This document shows, piece after piece, positions 1 through 8,347 of a stretch of 10,921 bases of DNA. The stretch covers positions 1-10,921 of the forward strand of contig JACQRR010000093.1 in assembly GCA_016206365.1 (NCBI GenBank), in the 5' to 3' direction. The notes beneath the pieces were generated by a model. That model saw nothing but the letters and a program-made list of their open reading frames with translations. It was not told the origin of the DNA and did no database searches. Numbering within the stretch: the first letter of the stretch is position 1; every line of letters begins with the position of its first letter. The position numbers were made by a program, and so were the translations under genes. Source of the stretch: Candidatus Roizmanbacteria bacterium. Its GTDB lineage: Bacteria > Patescibacteriota > Microgenomatia > UBA1406 > GWC2-37-13.

Positions 1-14
1 ATTATGTATAACTT

Positions 15-197
15 ATGGAAAAAAAAATAAAGTTACTTAGAATCCGAGAAGCAGCAGAAATGCTAGGTGTTAATCCCGAAACTTTGCGTAGATGGGATCG
101 CGAAGGTAAATTGAAAGCAGTCAAAGTTAGCACCAGAGGAGATAGAAGATATAAGATTGATGATATACAAAAGTTTATTGAAAAAAATACAAAATAA
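15..197 (+). CDS. MerR/excisionase-type helix-turn-helix DNA-binding protein
   Basis: This is a 60-residue protein consisting almost entirely of one winged-helix domain of the MerR/excisionase (HTH_17-like) type. Residues about 9-30 hold the helix-turn-helix (REAAEMLGVNPETLRRWDREG). The wing follows with GDRRYK and the closing helix DIQKFI, the pattern also seen at the N-terminus of IS607-type resolvases. It has no effector-binding or catalytic domain. An in-frame stop at 9-11 makes the ATG at 15 the first possible start. It lies 21 bases ahead of hsdM on the same strand, so it is probably the leading gene of the restriction operon and may bind the operon promoter, which would lie just outside the window. 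The fold is clear from sequence; the regulatory role is inferred from position. It could instead be an excisionase left over from a mobile element. Confidence 0.85.
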   Translation: MEKKIKLLRIREAAEMLGVNPETLRRWDREGKLKAVKVSTRGDRRYKIDDIQKFIEKNTK

Positions 198-218
198 GCC
201 ATACATATAAAGATAAAT

Positions 219-1643
219 ATGGATAAATCACAGCTATCAAAAGCGGATATAAAGCGTGCGTGCGATATCCTACGGATGGATGACGGAGTAGGAGCAAGCA
301 ACTACATTGAACAACTCTCCTGGCTTCTTTTTTTGAAGGTATTTGAAAATATAGAAGATGAACTACGTGAGATAGCAGGTACAGAGAGAAGAAAATATGA
401 AGAAATTATCGAACAGGAATACAAATGGTCTTCTTGGGCGAAACGCGACTGGAAAGACAAAGATGAACTAGTTTACTTCGTCAATCAAAAAATGTTTCCC
501 TATTTGCGTGGTCTTAAAGGTACTCCAGAGAAAGAAAAAGTCGCTGAGATATTCAGGGAAATAACTAACAGGATTCATTCAGCCCACACTATCCTAGACA
601 CCATAGACATCCTAGATCAAATAAAGATGGAGCACTTCCAGGATACCCACCTTTTATCGCAGGTGTATGAAGAGATACTACAAGAGCTAGGAAGCGAAGG
701 CGGCTGGTCTGGTGAGTTTTACACCCCGCGTCCAATTATTCGGTTAATGATAAAGATAATTAAACCAAAACTCGGCGAAGTTGTTCTTGACCCGTTCGTG
801 GGTTCCGGTGGTTTCTTGGTAGAAAGTTTTGATTATATTCAAAAAACTAATCCCAAAATGGGTGTTAAGGAATGGGAGATGTTACAACGTAAAACCTTTT
901 ATGGTCAAGAAAAAAAGCCCTTACCGTACCTTATTGGAATGATGAACCTGATACTTCATCGGATATTAGTGCCTAATCTTATAAGGACAAATACTTTAAT
1001 GGAAGACGTGCACAATATGCCGGACAGTCGAAAAGTTGACGTAATACTAACTAATCCTCCGTTTGGAGGTAAAGAAAATAAATCAGTACAAGGGAACTAT
1101 CCAATTCCTACGTCAGCAACTGAAGGATTAGCTCTTCAATATGTAATGAGGCGACTAAAAAATGGAGGCAGATGCGGAATTGTGCTTCCAGAAGGTCAGA
1201 TACTTTTTGGCGGCGGCTCATTTCAAGCGATACGAGAAGAGTTATTACAAAAGTTTAACGTTACTGCGATTATTTCACTTCCCCAAGGAACTTTTGCCCA
1301 AATGGGTGCAGGCGTAAAAACTAACCTTATTTTCTTTGAAAAAGCCGGACCGACAAAAGAAATATGGTTTAGTGAGGTTGAGGGTAAGTTTACTAAGAAA
1401 AAGATAATACAGGACAATAATATGGATAAGGTATTTGCTAGTTTTCAGAAACGAGAGGTGTCAGATAGCAGTTGGATTTTATCCATAGACGATATTGCAA
1501 AAAAAGGCTACGACTTATCAGCAAAAAATCCTAAAAAAATTGCTGATGAAGTTCTTCTGGACCCAGCGGAGATAGTAAAAAAAATACGTGACAATCAAAA
1601 AGAAATAGATAATTTAGTTAACAAAATAAATAAATCTATATGA
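219..1643 (+). CDS. hsdM: Type I restriction-modification system DNA methyltransferase subunit HsdM
   Basis: This is the modification subunit, which with HsdS transfers a methyl group from S-adenosylmethionine to adenine N6 and so marks self DNA. The 474 residues match the usual family size. The N-terminal helical HsdM_N domain covers roughly residues 7-130. The FYTPR signature is at 167-171, the SAM-binding motif I DPFVGSGGF at 191-199, and the catalytic motif IV NPPF at 279-282 (the N/D-P-P-Y/F form typical of N6-adenine enzymes). The C-terminus is a lysine-rich helical tail. Its TGA stop overlaps the hsdS ATG (ATGA, four bases), indicating translational coupling. No Shine-Dalgarno sequence is visible before the start. 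All catalytic motifs are intact, so activity is expected. Confidence 0.97.
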   Translation: MDKSQLSKADIKRACDILRMDDGVGASNYIEQLSWLLFLKVFENIEDELREIAGTERRKYEEIIEQEYKWSSWAKRDWKDKDELVYFVNQKMFPYLRGLKGTPEKEKVAEIFREITNRIHSAHTILDTIDILDQIKMEHFQDTHLLSQVYEEILQELGSEGGWSGEFYTPRPIIRLMIKIIKPKLGEVVLDPFVGSGGFLVESFDYIQKTNPKMGVKEWEMLQRKTFYGQEKKPLPYLIGMMNLILHRILVPNLIRTNTLMEDVHNMPDSRKVDVILTNPPFGGKENKSVQGNYPIPTSATEGLALQYVMRRLKNGGRCGIVLPEGQILFGGGSFQAIREELLQKFNVTAIISLPQGTFAQMGAGVKTNLIFFEKAGPTKEIWFSEVEGKFTKKKIIQDNNMDKVFASFQKREVSDSSWILSIDDIAKKGYDLSAKNPKKIADEVLLDPAEIVKKIRDNQKEIDNLVNKINKSI

Positions 1644-2827
1644 CATCCGTTAAAACTCAACTAAACTGGGAACAATTTAAGTTAAATGAAATTGTACAAC
1701 TGATTTACGGAGAAGCGTTACCAGAGCAAAAACGCGTAAACGGAACCATTCCGGTATATGGATCTAATGGAATAATTGGGTGGCACAACGAACCCTTAGT
1801 AAAGGAACAAACAATAGTTGTTGGAAGAAAAGGCTCAGTAGGTAAGGCGAACTTAACTAATAATCCTTGTTGGGTTATTGATACTGCGTTTTACACTGAG
1901 CTAATAAGTAAGGAGTTAGACATTGAATACCTTTTTTATTTTTTATCTAATTTATCAACTAAATTAGTTTATCCCAAAGGTGTTAAACCAGGAATAAATA
2001 GGAATGAGTATCTAAATAATAGTGTTGCTTTACCCGTTAAGAATGAACGAATTGCTCTATTAGAGCAACAAATAATTGTCAAAAAAATAAAAAGTTTGTT
2101 TTCTGAAATTGATAAGGCGATAGAAAAAGTAAACATTGCAATATCTGAGGCAGATAATTTATTTCGGAGCGCTCTAAATAAAAAAATCAGTAGTGGCTTT
2201 GCGGAAGGATGGAAAGAAATACCCTTAATAAATCTCACATCATTTTTTAATGATGGTGATTGGATAGAAAAAAGACATCAATCATCTAATGAAATACGTT
2301 TAATTCAAACAGGAAATGTAGGGATAATTGATTTTAGGGATAAGGAAGAAAAAAGATACATTAACGAGGAAACATTTAACAAACTTCGATGTAAAGATGT
2401 GCTCCCTGGAGATATTTTAATATCTCGCTTACCTGACCCTGTAGGGCGTGCTTGTATAATCCCCAAATTGGATGACAACAGACTTATTACAGCAGTTGAC
2501 TGTACAATTGTGAGGCTGGAAAAGGGTTATATCCCTGAATTTATTAACTATTTACTTAACTCGCGTTACGCTATAAATCAAGTACATTCTTTTTTATCTG
2601 GCTCATCAAGAAAAAGGATTAGTAGAAAGAATTTGGAAAAAATTATGTTACCCATACCAATGTTAAACGAAAAACCTGACACTGAGAAACAAAGACTTTT
2701 GGTGGATGAGTTGACAAAAATAAGAAACCTATCAATGACATTGAAAGATAAGTATGTAAAACAACTGAATTTATTAGAGATGATGAAACAATCGTTATTA
2801 AACCAAGCCTTTCAAGGCAAACTATAA
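1640..2827 (+). CDS. hsdS: Type I restriction-modification specificity subunit HsdS
   Basis: This is the DNA-recognition subunit, which sets the bipartite target of both the methyltransferase and the restriction complex. The 395 residues show the standard two-fold layout: target-recognition domain 1 at about 8-133 (with IPVYGSNGIIG and VVGRKGSVGK), a central helical spacer at about 135-190 (LLEQQ through ISEADNLFRSALN), target-recognition domain 2 at about 191-340 (with IRLIQTGNVG, PGDILISR and SRKRISRKNL), and a distal helical spacer ending in SLLNQAFQGKL, a common HsdS C-terminus. The ATG overlaps the hsdM stop, and hsdR starts two bases after the hsdS stop. No inverted duplicate domain or phase-variable repeat is visible in the window, so specificity switching by local recombination is not evident. 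The target sequence cannot be predicted from sequence alone. Confidence 0.95.
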   Translation: MTSVKTQLNWEQFKLNEIVQLIYGEALPEQKRVNGTIPVYGSNGIIGWHNEPLVKEQTIVVGRKGSVGKANLTNNPCWVIDTAFYTELISKELDIEYLFYFLSNLSTKLVYPKGVKPGINRNEYLNNSVALPVKNERIALLEQQIIVKKIKSLFSEIDKAIEKVNIAISEADNLFRSALNKKISSGFAEGWKEIPLINLTSFFNDGDWIEKRHQSSNEIRLIQTGNVGIIDFRDKEEKRYINEETFNKLRCKDVLPGDILISRLPDPVGRACIIPKLDDNRLITAVDCTIVRLEKGYIPEFINYLLNSRYAINQVHSFLSGSSRKRISRKNLEKIMLPIPMLNEKPDTEKQRLLVDELTKIRNLSMTLKDKYVKQLNLLEMMKQSLLNQAFQGKL

Positions 2828-2829
2828 AT

Positions 2830-5298
2830 ATGGCATTATCTGAAGACGATACACGAGTAAAACTAATTGACCCGAGGATTCGGGAATGCGGTTGGCAAGA
2901 GGACTATCTTATCCGTCAATATCCTATTGCTGACGATCGGTATTATGTTGAAGGTGAGGAATATAAACGGTTACCGACACGTAAGTTCGCTGATTATGTT
3001 TTGAAATATAAAGAAACGATAATTGCTGTTCTTGAAGCCAAGGCAGAAGATGAAGATCCTGAAAAACATTTGAGCCAAGCCCAAGACTATGCTCAACGTC
3101 TCGATGTACCGTTTGTCTATATTTCTAATGGTAAAAAAACCTTACTTTTTGATCGCCGTACCCTTAAATCAGATGAGGTTAAAACCTACCTTTCACCAGA
3201 GGAAATCTATAAAGTCTATCTTGGGTGGAAAGGGTTGGAGTCAACAAACACTAATCCCCTTAACTTCCCCTTGTATATTAGCGGTTATAAAAAACCACGC
3301 GCCTATCAAGAGACTGCTGTAAAAAGGGTTATCGAAAACATTGTAAAAAGCAATACTCGAACACTTCTGACTATGGCTACAGGTACAGGTAAAACTTATA
3401 TAGCTTTTCAGATAATCTGGAAACTTTTGAAGTCAAAACATATGCACCGTGTGTTATTTTTAACTGATCGCATTTTTCTCAAAGATCAAGCCTACAATGA
3501 GTTTGAGTCATTCAGAGAAGGAAGTAATGATGCGCGGTGCAAAATTGAGGGTGGTGAATTTAACAAAAATCGTAATATTTACTTTGCTACTTACCAAACC
3601 TTATTTACAAATAATCTTTATAAGCACATACCCGACGACTTTTTTGACCTGATAGTTATTGACGAGTGTCATCGTTCCCGTTATGGCGATTGGGGTATTA
3701 TTCTTGATCATTTTAATATCGCTTACCATATGGGAATGACTGCCACCCCAAAACGAGAGGATAATATTGACGTGTATGAATACTTTGGTGATCCGGTTTT
3801 TGAATATAGCTTAGGGCAGGCTATAGAAGATGGTTATCTTGTTCCTTACAAAATATATAAAGTAACCACTAATCTTTATAAGGAAGGGTTAAACATAAAA
3901 CAGGCTGAAGAAGTAATCTATGATGATGAAATAGACCCCAAAGATATAAAAGACTATTACGAACCCTCTGAATATGAGCGCGCTGTGACCATTCCTGATC
4001 AGATTAACTTACTGTCAAAAAAAGTTATCAATATTCTTGATAAGACAAATCCTTATGGCAAAACAATAGTCTTTTGTGTGGATATGGCGCACGCTCAGGC
4101 AGTCAAAGATATTTTCAATCAGCTTAAAGGAGACGAAGACTATGCTACCCGAATAGTTGCAGAAGATAAGGATGATATGACCAAGTTTAGGGATAAAGAA
4201 ATGCCTAAACCGATTATTGCTACAACAGTTGATCTACTTTCCACAGGTATTGATATCCCACACCTGCAGAACATCGTATTTATGCGGCCGATCAACTCTA
4301 GGGTACTGTTCAAACAAATTATTGGTCGTGGCTCACGCCTTTTTGAAGGTAAAGGCTTTTTCAGAATTATTGATTTCACTGACGCAACCCGCCTAATAGA
4401 TGAGTGGGATATACCAGAGGAAGAACCACAGCCGCCAGTACCACCGGAAGAGCCAAAACAACCTTTTGATAAACTAATGTATGGTTTAGCTATTGATAGT
4501 AAAACAGAACAGCCTATTGATGAGGCAAGGATTATGATTAAAATTGGCCGTTGGGATAAATCTGATTTTACGAATGAAAGCGGTATTTTCAAACTTTTTG
4601 GTATACCATCAAATGACAGTGTAAGGGCTACCGTAGATAAGGATGGCTACAAAAAGGTTTCAAAGAAATTAAAGCCATTAAAGAGTGAAGGCGAAACTCC
4701 ATATTTATTTAGCTTAAAACCTCAACATATAAAACCCAAGAAAATAAAAGTTAAAGGGATTGAGGTAAACATTGAGGAAGAAATAGAGATTGAGTTTGAT
4801 GGACGTAAACTCTCCTACGCCGAATACCGTAAATACTCTAAGGAAAATATATTAAAGAGGGTGCATTCTACAGATGAACTACGAAAGATTTGGCTCGATC
4901 AAAAACGGAAAGAGGATTTTATTCAACAGTTGGAAGGTAACAAGATAAATATCGAACTTATTAAGTCAATTGACAATTTAGACGATAGTGACAGCTTTGA
5001 CGTGATTGCACATCTAGTATTTAACGTACCTCTCTTTACAAGAGAAGACAGAGTGAAACAGTTTATGCGTGAGAATGATACTCTAATAAATCAATACGGT
5101 TCTTCCATCCGAGAAACGATTAACGATTTGCTGGATAAGTATAAATATAGTGGTGAGGAAAATTTGTCGCCACAAGTGTTTATGCTGCCTAATATGTACG
5201 CCAAGAAAGAAGCGGTACAGAAAAATTATCCTAACGGTTTGGTTGGTTTTTTGAGTTTTATGAAGGAAAAAATATACGGAAACTTTTTAACAACCTAA
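2830..5298 (+). CDS. hsdR: Type I restriction enzyme subunit HsdR (EcoEI/type IB-like) with an extra beta-sandwich domain
   Basis: This is the ATP-dependent translocase and endonuclease subunit (822 residues). The N-terminal nuclease domain has a PD-(D/E)XK site: D55, then E69-A-K71. The SF2 motor follows with Walker A ATGTGKT at 183-189, DECH at 278-281, motif III TATP at 304-307, motif V STGIDIP at 471-477 and motif VI IGRGSR at 498-503. From about 640 to the end, helices resemble the EcoEI_R_C domain, placing the enzyme near the type IB family. Between motor and C-terminus there is a proline/glutamate linker (about 529-545) and then about 80 residues (550-632) resembling a carboxypeptidase regulatory-like domain, including EQPIDEARI, TNESGIFKL and VDKDGYKK. 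All catalytic motifs are present, so the gene looks functional. It starts two bases after hsdS. Confidence 0.96.
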   Translation: MALSEDDTRVKLIDPRIRECGWQEDYLIRQYPIADDRYYVEGEEYKRLPTRKFADYVLKYKETIIAVLEAKAEDEDPEKHLSQAQDYAQRLDVPFVYISNGKKTLLFDRRTLKSDEVKTYLSPEEIYKVYLGWKGLESTNTNPLNFPLYISGYKKPRAYQETAVKRVIENIVKSNTRTLLTMATGTGKTYIAFQIIWKLLKSKHMHRVLFLTDRIFLKDQAYNEFESFREGSNDARCKIEGGEFNKNRNIYFATYQTLFTNNLYKHIPDDFFDLIVIDECHRSRYGDWGIILDHFNIAYHMGMTATPKREDNIDVYEYFGDPVFEYSLGQAIEDGYLVPYKIYKVTTNLYKEGLNIKQAEEVIYDDEIDPKDIKDYYEPSEYERAVTIPDQINLLSKKVINILDKTNPYGKTIVFCVDMAHAQAVKDIFNQLKGDEDYATRIVAEDKDDMTKFRDKEMPKPIIATTVDLLSTGIDIPHLQNIVFMRPINSRVLFKQIIGRGSRLFEGKGFFRIIDFTDATRLIDEWDIPEEEPQPPVPPEEPKQPFDKLMYGLAIDSKTEQPIDEARIMIKIGRWDKSDFTNESGIFKLFGIPSNDSVRATVDKDGYKKVSKKLKPLKSEGETPYLFSLKPQHIKPKKIKVKGIEVNIEEEIEIEFDGRKLSYAEYRKYSKENILKRVHSTDELRKIWLDQKRKEDFIQQLEGNKINIELIKSIDNLDDSDSFDVIAHLVFNVPLFTREDRVKQFMRENDTLINQYGSSIRETINDLLDKYKYSGEENLSPQVFMLPNMYAKKEAVQKNYPNGLVGFLSFMKEKIYGNFLTT
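4414..4725 (+). other. Proline-rich linker plus carboxypeptidase-regulatory-like domain inside HsdR
   Basis: HsdR residues about 529-545 are rich in Pro and Glu. Residues about 550-632 follow the pattern of a CarboxypepD_reg beta-sandwich: a Gly-hydrophobic strand ending in D, a PI-x-E-A-R turn (562-567), alternating hydrophobic strands, the ESGIF turn (583-587), a G-I-P loop (591-593), and the KDGY motif (604-607). In most proteins known to me this domain is extracellular or periplasmic, so its presence in a cytoplasmic restriction motor is unusual. The assignment rests on motif recognition only. Confidence 0.6.
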
Positions 5299-5299
5299 T

Positions 5300-7693
5300 A
5301 TGGCAAAAGCTGTGAAATGGGTAAAGAAAAGAAGCTATAAACTCCAAAATGGATGGACATTACTAAAGAATAAAATTAGTCAAGTAACAAAGACGATTGA
5401 ACTTCACAAAAAATATACAAGATTCAAGAAAAAAGTTGTTGCCGCAAAAAAATTATTAGTATTTTATTTTTACTTCGTTCGCCTACGAATTCTAAACTAT
5501 TTTCGTTATGATGTTTATTTCTTCTTAAGAATACGGCGATTTTTCCTTGGAACCGTTTTATATTTTTCACTTCTATTTGTTGCTGCGTATTTTTTTGACT
5601 TATACATTCACCCCGAGCTGTTAAATAGTGATGCAGTAACATTTTTTACTGCGACAGGGGCGATGGTTGGTGGAATTTTGGCAATCATCTTTTCGTTAAA
5701 CATTTTACTAATGGATAAGGCCGAAAAAATTCCTGTTGGTTTTTATGATATTGCCGCAAAAGATCGTGTTCACAATGCAATTTATATCTTGATAAGCGCA
5801 TGTTCTTTGACTTTATTTGCTTTTGCTGTGGCTCATGGAACATTGCATCTAGGCTTATCAAAGTATTTGTTGGAAGCAGCCCTTTTATTGGTGGGAATAG
5901 TTTTTTACTTGGTATTTATCCTTTATCAACGCGTACTGAATAGACTAAATCCTAACTTTGTCTTGGGAGAGGTGCACCGATTGGCAATAAACGAATTGAA
6001 TCGAATTAAAAGCCGAGCGGAGGAAATTTCTAGAGTTTTAGAAAAAAACCCGACAATAGACAAGACCATTACAAAACAAACCATTCTTGCGAAGTCGTAC
6101 CAATATTTAAGGCCTGATATTTACAGAATTAATGCCAGCTTAAATTATCTATATGACTATCACGATAGACTTACAGTCAACAGAGAGCACAGTTCGGCAG
6201 AAAGTGTTTTACAAATAATAGAAGCTGTTCTTACTAAGTATTTTGAAGTAAGAAAAGAGTCGTCAGTCGTTTTACCTTCAAGTTTATTATTGGCAACAAC
6301 AAGTGATTCAAAAGAATTTTTAACCCCCGTGCTTGAAAGACTCCTTGCAATTGGCGAAGAATATATGCGCAATAACAGCAACACTGGTATCACAAAGGTC
6401 GTAAGGGTCTTTAGGGACCTATGTATTGTGGCTTCAGATATCAAATATGTATTAGGAAGACAGGTTGAAAACCCCATATTTGCCCAATGTCGAGGCTACC
6501 TCGATCAACTGATTGACAGTGCGGTTAAATTTAAGTCACTTGAAGGGTTATTCCAGGGAGCGGTAGTTTATAAAGACTTAGGTATTATTGCTGTTAGAAA
6601 AAATTTGGTTCATGAAATTACACCAATATATGACTCATTAGAAGAAATTGCTATTGGCGGACTACTTAACAATCAAGAAGCTGTTTTAAGTGAGAGCGTA
6701 AGTTCATACAACGGCATACTAGTGGAGCTTGTTTTTTCTTCTAGTTTTAATTTAGAAATTGAGCTTAAAGGTCTTTTAGGAAAAATAGAAAATATTATTT
6801 ACTTGGCTTTTATATCGGTTGTAGGCGGAGGCTTAAGGGGTAATTACCTTACACAAACAACACTGGCGCAACCATTTGAAACACTAAGAGGTTGTGTTTA
6901 TGGTTTAGCAAAAAAAATTGAAGAAAAGGACATTCCTAATGAAATGAGAGGGTTAAAGAGTGCATTTCTTAATGTTGTTGAAGAAACAAGAATAACTCTA
7001 AGGTCATTATCTGAAAAGATGAAAAACGCTGACCATTTGTTGATAAACACTTTTGGTCATGTAATTTCTGATATTGGAGAATTACTGTTAGATCTTAGCA
7101 TTAACCCAAAGTGGAACCTCAATAAAAGAGAACTTGAAAGTCAGACAGCGTGGTATATTCACCAACCAGAATGGTTTACTCACGATGTACAAAAAATAAA
7201 CAGCAACTTGTCGTTTGACTCTCTGGTAGAAGCTGTGGCGAAGATTGGAATGAAAGGACTTCAAGTAGGAAACGTAGAAATTGCCATTGAAGCGGAAAAA
7301 ATAATTATGCGTTTTGCGGTGGAGATGCTTGAGAAAGAAGATGACTCACGTTCCCGTTTTGGTTTTACTGAGCCGCGTATTATGGAACGAGCGTGTTATG
7401 TAGGAATCCTTGCGTTAAAACTAGGCAAGACCGGCGCTGTAGAAGCGCTTAAGCCATTAGTAATTGAGTTTGAAACTGCCTACATTACGAAGTGGTTTCC
7501 TGATGATCGAGAACCAACTTCTCCTAAGAAAAACCAGTTGATGCTTGAACTTATACAACTTTCTAATGAAGCTGGACAATACCAAGCTTCAAGAATTCTT
7601 GACAATTCGAGGGAACGAGTTTTAGAGCTAGTGAACAGGTCGGACATAGAAAACTTTATTTTTACTATATGGAATGTAAGAATTGAACAATAA
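5300..7693 (+). CDS. Uncharacterised four-helix membrane protein with a large soluble C-terminal region, in the R-M operon
   Basis: I do not recognise this 797-residue protein. The first 80 residues are strongly basic (many Lys/Arg, partly aromatic). Four hydrophobic segments suitable for membrane helices follow at about 81-103, 113-138, 158-180 and 188-209. The stretch after helix 2 (DKAEKIPVGFYDIAAKDR) looks amphipathic. The remaining roughly 590 residues are soluble, apparently mostly helical, with no catalytic motif I can name. The topology loosely recalls DUF2254-type membrane proteins, but this is only a visual impression. The gene starts one base after the hsdR stop and is followed directly by a nuclease-like gene, so co-expression with the restriction system is likely. 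Possible roles are a membrane sensor, an anchor or an abortive-infection effector; none is shown by the sequence. Confidence 0.85.
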   Translation: MAKAVKWVKKRSYKLQNGWTLLKNKISQVTKTIELHKKYTRFKKKVVAAKKLLVFYFYFVRLRILNYFRYDVYFFLRIRRFFLGTVLYFSLLFVAAYFFDLYIHPELLNSDAVTFFTATGAMVGGILAIIFSLNILLMDKAEKIPVGFYDIAAKDRVHNAIYILISACSLTLFAFAVAHGTLHLGLSKYLLEAALLLVGIVFYLVFILYQRVLNRLNPNFVLGEVHRLAINELNRIKSRAEEISRVLEKNPTIDKTITKQTILAKSYQYLRPDIYRINASLNYLYDYHDRLTVNREHSSAESVLQIIEAVLTKYFEVRKESSVVLPSSLLLATTSDSKEFLTPVLERLLAIGEEYMRNNSNTGITKVVRVFRDLCIVASDIKYVLGRQVENPIFAQCRGYLDQLIDSAVKFKSLEGLFQGAVVYKDLGIIAVRKNLVHEITPIYDSLEEIAIGGLLNNQEAVLSESVSSYNGILVELVFSSSFNLEIELKGLLGKIENIIYLAFISVVGGGLRGNYLTQTTLAQPFETLRGCVYGLAKKIEEKDIPNEMRGLKSAFLNVVEETRITLRSLSEKMKNADHLLINTFGHVISDIGELLLDLSINPKWNLNKRELESQTAWYIHQPEWFTHDVQKINSNLSFDSLVEAVAKIGMKGLQVGNVEIAIEAEKIIMRFAVEMLEKEDDSRSRFGFTEPRIMERACYVGILALKLGKTGAVEALKPLVIEFETAYITKWFPDDREPTSPKKNQLMLELIQLSNEAGQYQASRILDNSRERVLELVNRSDIENFIFTIWNVRIEQ

Positions 7694-7700
7694 TAATATT

Positions 7701-8171
7701 ATGGCCAATTTACTGACTGAAAAGTTTGTTCAGGATAGTATTATTACCTTCCTAACTCAAAACGGCTGGAGTAAAAATATACGCTCAAAGACCGAAAAGG
7801 AACACGGTGTTGATATAAAAGTAAGAAACGACAAATTCTCGCGATATTTCCTAATAGAGGTTAAAGGTGACGCCAGCGCCAAGGCTAAATACCCGCGTTC
7901 ACATCGGGAAGTAAACTTTAACTTGGCCCTTGGGCAAATAATAACTCGAATGCAGACGAACGGAGTTAGAGGCTATAAATACCGGTATAAGTATGGTGTA
8001 GGTTATCCTATTTCTTTTAGAGAAATAGTACTAAGAAGATTATCTTACGATGTTTGCGACAAACTGAATCTTTATTTGTTCTTTGTAAATCACGAAGGCG
8101 CGGTAGAAATGTTTGATTGGCGAGGTGTAAAAGCATACCAAGGGAAGATTAATTTGAAACGAAAGAGTTAG
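7701..8171 (+). CDS. Small PD-(D/E)XK nuclease-like protein, last gene of the R-M operon
   Basis: This protein has 156 residues from the chosen ATG. The core is a restriction-endonuclease-like motif: D38 in HGVDIK, then a strand with E53-V-K55 in FLIEVKG, which gives the D...E-x-K triad. A helix follows with ALGQIITRM, comparable to the Q-containing helix found after the active site in RecB/Mrr-like nucleases. An acidic residue in helix 1 (E7 or D12) could complete the site. The C-terminal part is predicted alpha/beta (LNLYLFFV, VEMFDWRG). A TTG at 7683 would extend the N-terminus by six residues (mostly Asn) and overlap the preceding gene by 11 bases. The ATG lies seven bases after the upstream stop and is preferred. 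The nuclease fold is well supported by motif; target and role, probably an auxiliary defence nuclease, are inferred from context. Confidence 0.82.
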   Translation: MANLLTEKFVQDSIITFLTQNGWSKNIRSKTEKEHGVDIKVRNDKFSRYFLIEVKGDASAKAKYPRSHREVNFNLALGQIITRMQTNGVRGYKYRYKYGVGYPISFREIVLRRLSYDVCDKLNLYLFFVNHEGAVEMFDWRGVKAYQGKINLKRKS

Positions 8172-8173
8172 TT

Positions 8174-8347
8174 TTATTTATTGTTATTTTTTTGTCTCCA
8201 CTTAAATTTAAGATAAATTTCCATAAAGTCAGTTAAATTTTCAGCTATCTCCCTAATTTCATCGTCGGCGAATTTTCTTTTATATCTTGGTTCAAAGACT
8301 TTTATAACTTTTCGTTTTAGTTTTGGAGTTAACCAATTGTTGCTCAT
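8174..8347 (-). CDS. Small conserved-looking basic protein (57 aa), third of an overlapping trio
   Basis: The protein begins MSNNWLTPKLKRKV and continues with EPRYKRKFADDEIREIAENL and LKFKWRQK. The first half is strongly basic, and the second half looks like an amphipathic helix that could bind nucleic acid or a partner. The reading frame is open further upstream, to 8452, but that part antiparallels well-formed sequence of the neighbouring small gene, so the ATG at 8347 is chosen. It overlaps the 62-residue gene by 56 bases. From memory, proteins of this style occur beside site-specific recombinases in mobile loci, but no recombinase is visible here. The stop lies two bases from the converging restriction operon. 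No function is assigned. Confidence 0.65.
   Translation of the reverse strand: MSNNWLTPKLKRKVIKVFEPRYKRKFADDEIREIAENLTDFMEIYLKFKWRQKNNNK

Noticed and set aside
4140..4592. Minus-strand 150-codon open frame inside hsdR.
   Set aside because: It is antisense to the conserved helicase and linker region of HsdR; its Ser/Ile-rich composition is that expected of a shadow frame.
8172..8200. T-rich stretch between the two convergent operons as a bidirectional terminator.
   Set aside because: There are T-runs but no stem with G/C pairs, so no intrinsic terminator can be supported.
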